Shown here in pieces: positions 57,444 to 64,000 of a stretch of DNA of 64,000 nucleotides. Position numbers and translations under genes: made by a program. The notes beneath the pieces are model-generated. The model saw nothing but the letters and a program-made list of their open reading frames with translations. It searched no databases and was not told the DNA's origin. The stretch comes from Methylophaga thalassica MP (lineage in GTDB: Bacteria; Pseudomonadota; Gammaproteobacteria; Nitrosococcales; Methylophagaceae): contig NZ_AFIG01000001.1 in the NCBI RefSeq assembly GCF_000214595.1, positions 744,001-808,000 of the forward strand, in the 5' to 3' direction. Numbering within the stretch: position 1 is the stretch's first letter; each line of letters starts with the position of its first letter.

Positions 57444-60400
57444 ATGGCCTATACGTTTACCGAGAAAAAACGGATTCGTAAAGATTTTGGCAAGCGTCCA
57501 AGTGTCTTGAAAGTTCCAAACCTTCTAGCTACCCAGGTGAATTCCTATCAGGATTTCCTGCAGATGGGCGTCGCTGCAGATGAGCGCGGAGCAAAAGGGT
57601 TACATGCCGCTTTTGAATCTGTGTTCCCTATCAAGAGCCATACAGGCATGGCAGAGCTACAATATGTCAGCTATCGTTTAGGCACTCCATCTTTTGACGT
57701 CAAAGAATGTCAATTGCGCGGTGTAACCTATGCCGCACCTTTGAGAGTAAAAATGCGTCTTGTCATTTATGACAAAGATGCCCCTGCAAAATCAAAAGTT
57801 GTCAAAGACATTAAAGAGCAGGAAGTCTATATGGGAGAGATCCCGTTAATGACAGAAAAAGGTAACTTTGTCATTAACGGTACAGAGCGCGTTATCGTGT
57901 CGCAACTACACCGTTCACCTGGTGTGTTCTTCGACAGCGATCGAGGTAAAACACACTCTTCCGGTAAAATCTTATTTAACGCACGCGTTATTCCCTATCG
58001 TGGTTCATGGCTCGACTTCGAGTTTGATCCTAAAGATGCTGTTTTCGTGCGTATTGACCGTCGCCGTAAATTACCCGCGACCGTTCTATTAAGAGCCCTG
58101 GGATATAACAACCAGGAAATTCTGGAGATTTTCTTCAGTACAGATAGTTTCGTCAGAAAAGGCGATAACTTCGAAATGAAACTCGAACCACAACGTTTGA
58201 GGGGCCAATCAGTGCCTTTCGAAATTGTTGATACTGATGGTGAAGTTATTGTCGAAGCTGAGCGTCAAATTACTGGACGTCATATTCGTCGTATGGAGAA
58301 GTCAGATATTTCTTCACTAACGGTTCCTTCGTCTTATCTTGTTGGTAAAGTGATTGCCAAAGATATGATTGATCCTGAAACGGGTGAATTACTTGCTTCT
58401 GCCAATGATGAAATCACTGAAGATCTGTTAGAAGCTTTGGCTCGTTTTGATATCAATGAAATCGAAACTATCTACGCAAACGACCTCGATGATGGTCCGT
58501 TTATGTCAGATACTATGCGTCTGGATGAAACTCGCTCGCCATTAGAAGCGAAAGTTGAAATCTACCGCATGATGCGTCCTGGTGAACCACCTACAGAAGA
58601 CGCTGCTGAGAATTTATTCACCAGCCTATTCTTCACACTGGATCGCTATGATCTTTCTAACGTCGGTCGCATGAAGTTCAACCGTCGCCTTGGTCGTGAA
58701 GAGATGGAAGGTGAAGGTACGCTGTCAAAAGAAGACATCCTGGATGTCTTGAAAGAGTTAATCGCTATCCGTAACGGTAATGGTGTCGTTGATGATATCG
58801 ATCACTTAGGCAACCGTCGTGTACGTAGCGTAGGTGAGATGGCCGAAAACCAATTCCGTGTTGGTCTGGTTCGTGTTGAGCGTGCTGTACGTGAACGCTT
58901 GAGTATTGCTGAGTCAGAAGGCTTAATGCCACAACAGCTGATTAATGCAAAACCTGTTGCTGCAGCAATTAAAGAGTTCTTTGGCTCAAGCCAGCTTTCA
59001 CAGTTTATGGATCAAAACAATCCATTATCTGAAGTGACTCACAAACGCCGTGTATCTGCTTTAGGCCCAGGTGGTCTGACTCGTGAACGCGCTGGCTTTG
59101 AGGTGCGTGACGTACATCCGACACATTATGGTCGTGTATGTCCAATCGAGACACCTGAGGGTCCAAACATCGGTTTGATTAACTCTCTTGCTACCTATGC
59201 ACGTACTAACGAATATGGCTTCATCGAAACGCCATACCGTAAAGTGATTGATGGTAAAGCGACCGATGAAATTGTTTACCTATCAGCTATTGACGAAGGC
59301 GAATATAAAATCGCTCAGGCAACCATTGCACTGAATGAAGATAATTCAATTGCAGAGAACATGGTTCACTGTCGTTACCGCAATGAGTCATCACTGACGC
59401 CATCTGAACAAGTACAATTGATGGACGTATCGCCTCGTCAGGTAGTATCTGTCGCTGCTTCGTTGATTCCATTCCTTGAGCATGATGACGCGAACCGTGC
59501 TTTGATGGGCTCGAACATGCAACGTCAGGCTGTTCCTACACTACGTGCAGATAAACCATTAGTTGGTACAGGTATCGAACGTGTTGTAGCACAAGACTCA
59601 GGCGTGATGGTCACAGCAAAACGTGGTGGTATCGTGGATTCAGTTGATGCCAGCCGTATCGTTATCCGTGTTAATGATGATGAAACTGAAGGTTCAGAAT
59701 CAGGCGTCGATATTTATAACCTGATTAAATATGCACGTTCTAACCAAAGTACCTGTATTAACCAACGCCCTATTGTGAAACCGGGTGATGTGGTAGGTGC
59801 TGGTGATGTTCTTGCTGATGGTCCATCTACAGATAAAGGTGAGTTAGCACTGGGACAAAATATCCTGGTCGCATTCATGCCTTGGAATGGTTATAACTTC
59901 GAGGATTCAATCCTTGTTTCTGAGCGTGTGGTTGAAGAAGATCGCTTCACAACTATTCATATTCAGGAACTGAACTGCTTAGCGCGTGATACCAAACTGG
60001 GTACGGAAGAAATCACTAGTGATATTCCGAACGTCAGTGAAAGTGCCCTGGCAAAACTGGATGAGTCTGGCATTGTCTATGTGGGTGCCGAAGTCAAACC
60101 TGGCGACATTTTGGTTGGTAAAGTCACGCCAAAAGGTGAAACGCAATTAACACCAGAAGAAAAACTGTTAAGAGCGATCTTTGGTGAAAAAGCGGCTGAT
60201 GTTAAAGATTCGTCTTTACGTGTTCCATCTGGCACATACGGTACGGTTATTGACGTTCAAGTCTTCACACGTGATGGTGTAGAAAAAGATGAACGTACAC
60301 GTGAAATTGAGAAAGCGGAACTTGAGAAAGTTTGGGCTGACTTAAAAGATCAGAACCGTATTATGGTTGAAGACGTATTTGAGCGTCTGGAACGTGCTTT

Positions 60401-61520
60401 GGTTGGCAAAGTTGCTGAAGGTGGTCCAAACTTGAAAGCGGGTACTAAACTGACTAAAGAATATTTAGACGGTTTGGAGCATGCTAAGTGGTTTGATTTA
60501 CGTATGGAGTCAGAAGACCTCAATACGCAACTTGAACATGCTAATGCTCATCTGAAACAGTACCGTCAGGAAATGGAAGATGCTTTTGAACTGAAGAAAG
60601 AGAAATTGACTTCAGGTCATGATTTAGCGCCAGGCGTTCAACGTATGGTTAAAGTCTTCTTAGCTGTTAAACGTCGTATCCAGCCAGGTGATAAAATGGC
60701 GGGTCGTCATGGTAACAAAGGTGTTATCTCTAACATCGTACCTGTTGAAGATATGCCATACACAGAAGATGGTCGTCCAGTAGACATCGTGTTGAACCCA
60801 CTGGGTGTACCTTCACGTATGAATATCGGTCAGATTCTTGAGGTGCATTTAGGCTGGGCTGCTCGTGGACTGGGCTACCGTATTGAAGAAATGTTAGAAC
60901 AGCAAAAAGGTATTGCTGAGCTGCGAGGTTTCTTGGATAAGGTCTACAACACAAGCGGGACCAAAGAAGATCTTGACTCATTAACCGACGATGAAATTAT
61001 TGAGTTAGCGAAAAACCTCAAAGGTGGTGTGCCGATGGCAACACCCGTATTTGATGGTGCTGACGAAGAAGAAATCAAAAACATGCTGGAACTGGCTGGT
61101 CTGCCACGTAGTGGTCAGGCAAGACTGATTGACGGTAGAACAGGTGATTTCTTCCACCGTCCAGTGACGATTGGTTACATGCACATGCTGAAACTGAATC
61201 ACTTGGTTGATGACAAAATGCATGCTCGTTCTACTGGCCCATACAGCTTGGTTACACAACAACCGCTGGGTGGTAAAGCACAGTTCGGTGGTCAACGTTT
61301 CGGTGAGATGGAGGTCTGGGCACTACAAGCTTATGGTGCTGCTTACACCTTGCAAGAAATGTTAACTGTGAAGTCAGATGATGTTAACGGTCGTACTAAG
61401 ATTTATAAAAACATCGTTGATGGTGATTATCGAATGGACGCAGGTATGCCTGAGTCATTCAAAGTATTAACCCGTGAGATTCGCTCACTTGGTATCGATG
61501 TCGACTTGGTCGATGAATAA
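57444..61520 (+). CDS. rpoB: RNA polymerase beta subunit
   Basis: A complete 1358-residue subunit, slightly longer than E. coli RpoB (1342). It carries the rifampicin region ([22 protein letters not shown], then [17 protein letters not shown]), [14 protein letters not shown], the sequence [21 protein letters not shown] and the C-terminal [13 protein letters not shown]. The rifampicin-binding residues look wild type. rpoC follows after 63 bases. Confidence 0.99.
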   Translation: MAYTFTEKKRIRKDFGKRPSVLKVPNLLATQVNSYQDFLQMGVAADERGAKGLHAAFESVFPIKSHTGMAELQYVSYRLGTPSFDVKECQLRGVTYAAPLRVKMRLVIYDKDAPAKSKVVKDIKEQEVYMGEIPLMTEKGNFVINGTERVIVSQLHRSPGVFFDSDRGKTHSSGKILFNARVIPYRGSWLDFEFDPKDAVFVRIDRRRKLPATVLLRALGYNNQEILEIFFSTDSFVRKGDNFEMKLEPQRLRGQSVPFEIVDTDGEVIVEAERQITGRHIRRMEKSDISSLTVPSSYLVGKVIAKDMIDPETGELLASANDEITEDLLEALARFDINEIETIYANDLDDGPFMSDTMRLDETRSPLEAKVEIYRMMRPGEPPTEDAAENLFTSLFFTLDRYDLSNVGRMKFNRRLGREEMEGEGTLSKEDILDVLKELIAIRNGNGVVDDIDHLGNRRVRSVGEMAENQFRVGLVRVERAVRERLSIAESEGLMPQQLINAKPVAAAIKEFFGSSQLSQFMDQNNPLSEVTHKRRVSALGPGGLTRERAGFEVRDVHPTHYGRVCPIETPEGPNIGLINSLATYARTNEYGFIETPYRKVIDGKATDEIVYLSAIDEGEYKIAQATIALNEDNSIAENMVHCRYRNESSLTPSEQVQLMDVSPRQVVSVAASLIPFLEHDDANRALMGSNMQRQAVPTLRADKPLVGTGIERVVAQDSGVMVTAKRGGIVDSVDASRIVIRVNDDETEGSESGVDIYNLIKYARSNQSTCINQRPIVKPGDVVGAGDVLADGPSTDKGELALGQNILVAFMPWNGYNFEDSILVSERVVEEDRFTTIHIQELNCLARDTKLGTEEITSDIPNVSESALAKLDESGIVYVGAEVKPGDILVGKVTPKGETQLTPEEKLLRAIFGEKAADVKDSSLRVPSGTYGTVIDVQVFTRDGVEKDERTREIEKAELEKVWADLKDQNRIMVEDVFERLERALVGKVAEGGPNLKAGTKLTKEYLDGLEHAKWFDLRMESEDLNTQLEHANAHLKQYRQEMEDAFELKKEKLTSGHDLAPGVQRMVKVFLAVKRRIQPGDKMAGRHGNKGVISNIVPVEDMPYTEDGRPVDIVLNPLGVPSRMNIGQILEVHLGWAARGLGYRIEEMLEQQKGIAELRGFLDKVYNTSGTKEDLDSLTDDEIIELAKNLKGGVPMATPVFDGADEEEIKNMLELAGLPRSGQARLIDGRTGDFFHRPVTIGYMHMLKLNHLVDDKMHARSTGPYSLVTQQPLGGKAQFGGQRFGEMEVWALQAYGAAYTLQEMLTVKSDDVNGRTKIYKNIVDGDYRMDAGMPESFKVLTREIRSLGIDVDLVDE

Positions 61521-61580
61521 GACATACCGGGTTGTTACAGATAATCAAGATATTAGCCGTCTAACGGCAGCGGAGAATGA

Positions 61581-64000
<2,420 letters not shown>

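Overview
The window looks like a chromosomal segment of a marine-type, motile, methylotrophic gammaproteobacterium. The best guess from gene content and order is Methylophaga or a close relative. The supports are a Pseudomonas/Vibrio-like polar flagellar cluster with fleQ-fleSR, a pair of periplasmic proteins of families tied to PQQ-dependent alcohol oxidation, a formate-tetrahydrofolate ligase, gammaproteobacterial ubiquinone genes, and the tRNA-tuf-secE-nusG-rplKAJL-rpoBC block. The genus is inferred from memory of gene content, not from a search. No insertion sequence, prophage, integrase or CRISPR array was seen.

Region 1 (1-5851) holds the end of a radical SAM/SPASM protein, an unrecognised 272-residue protein, a HAD phosphatase and a very large multidomain glycosyltransferase. 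It lies directly upstream of two flagellin genes and is probably a flagellin/surface-glycan modification locus. Region 2 (5968-20360) is flagellar: two flagellins, flaG, fliD, fliS, fliT, fleQ, fleS, fleR, fliEFGHIJ. Five strong sigma-54 promoters (before flagellin 1, fliD, fleS, fliE and, further on, fliK) and two sigma-28-like promoters (before flagellin 2 and the che operon) lay out the expected FleQ -> FleSR -> FliA hierarchy. Region 3 (20514-33901) is a chemotaxis operon: STAS protein, cheY, cheA, cheW, an orphan ParA ATPase, a soluble globin-PAS-PAS-PAS chemoreceptor, cheR, cheD, cheB, then a membrane chemoreceptor, fliK and another membrane chemoreceptor. No cheZ is present. None of the three receptors has a periplasmic ligand domain, which suggests internal (oxygen, redox, energy) sensing.

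Region 4 (33957-52099) is housekeeping: pyrF, tgt-yajC-secDF, the PQQ-associated substrate-binding protein and YVTN beta-propeller pair, mpl-ubiX, fhs, and on the minus strand hslVU, a DUF971 protein, ubiE-ubiJ-ubiB and djlA. Region 5 (52291-64000) carries tRNA-Tyr, tRNA-Gly, tRNA-Thr, tuf, tRNA-Trp, secE, nusG, rplK, rplA, rplJ, rplL, rpoB and the first 805 codons of rpoC, with an L10 leader and an rplL-rpoB attenuator.

The most notable items are the globin/triple-PAS receptor placed between an orphan ParA and cheR, and the glycosyltransferase whose two internal GT2-like domains have both lost their catalytic acidic residues while an apparently intact GT-B domain remains at the C-terminus.
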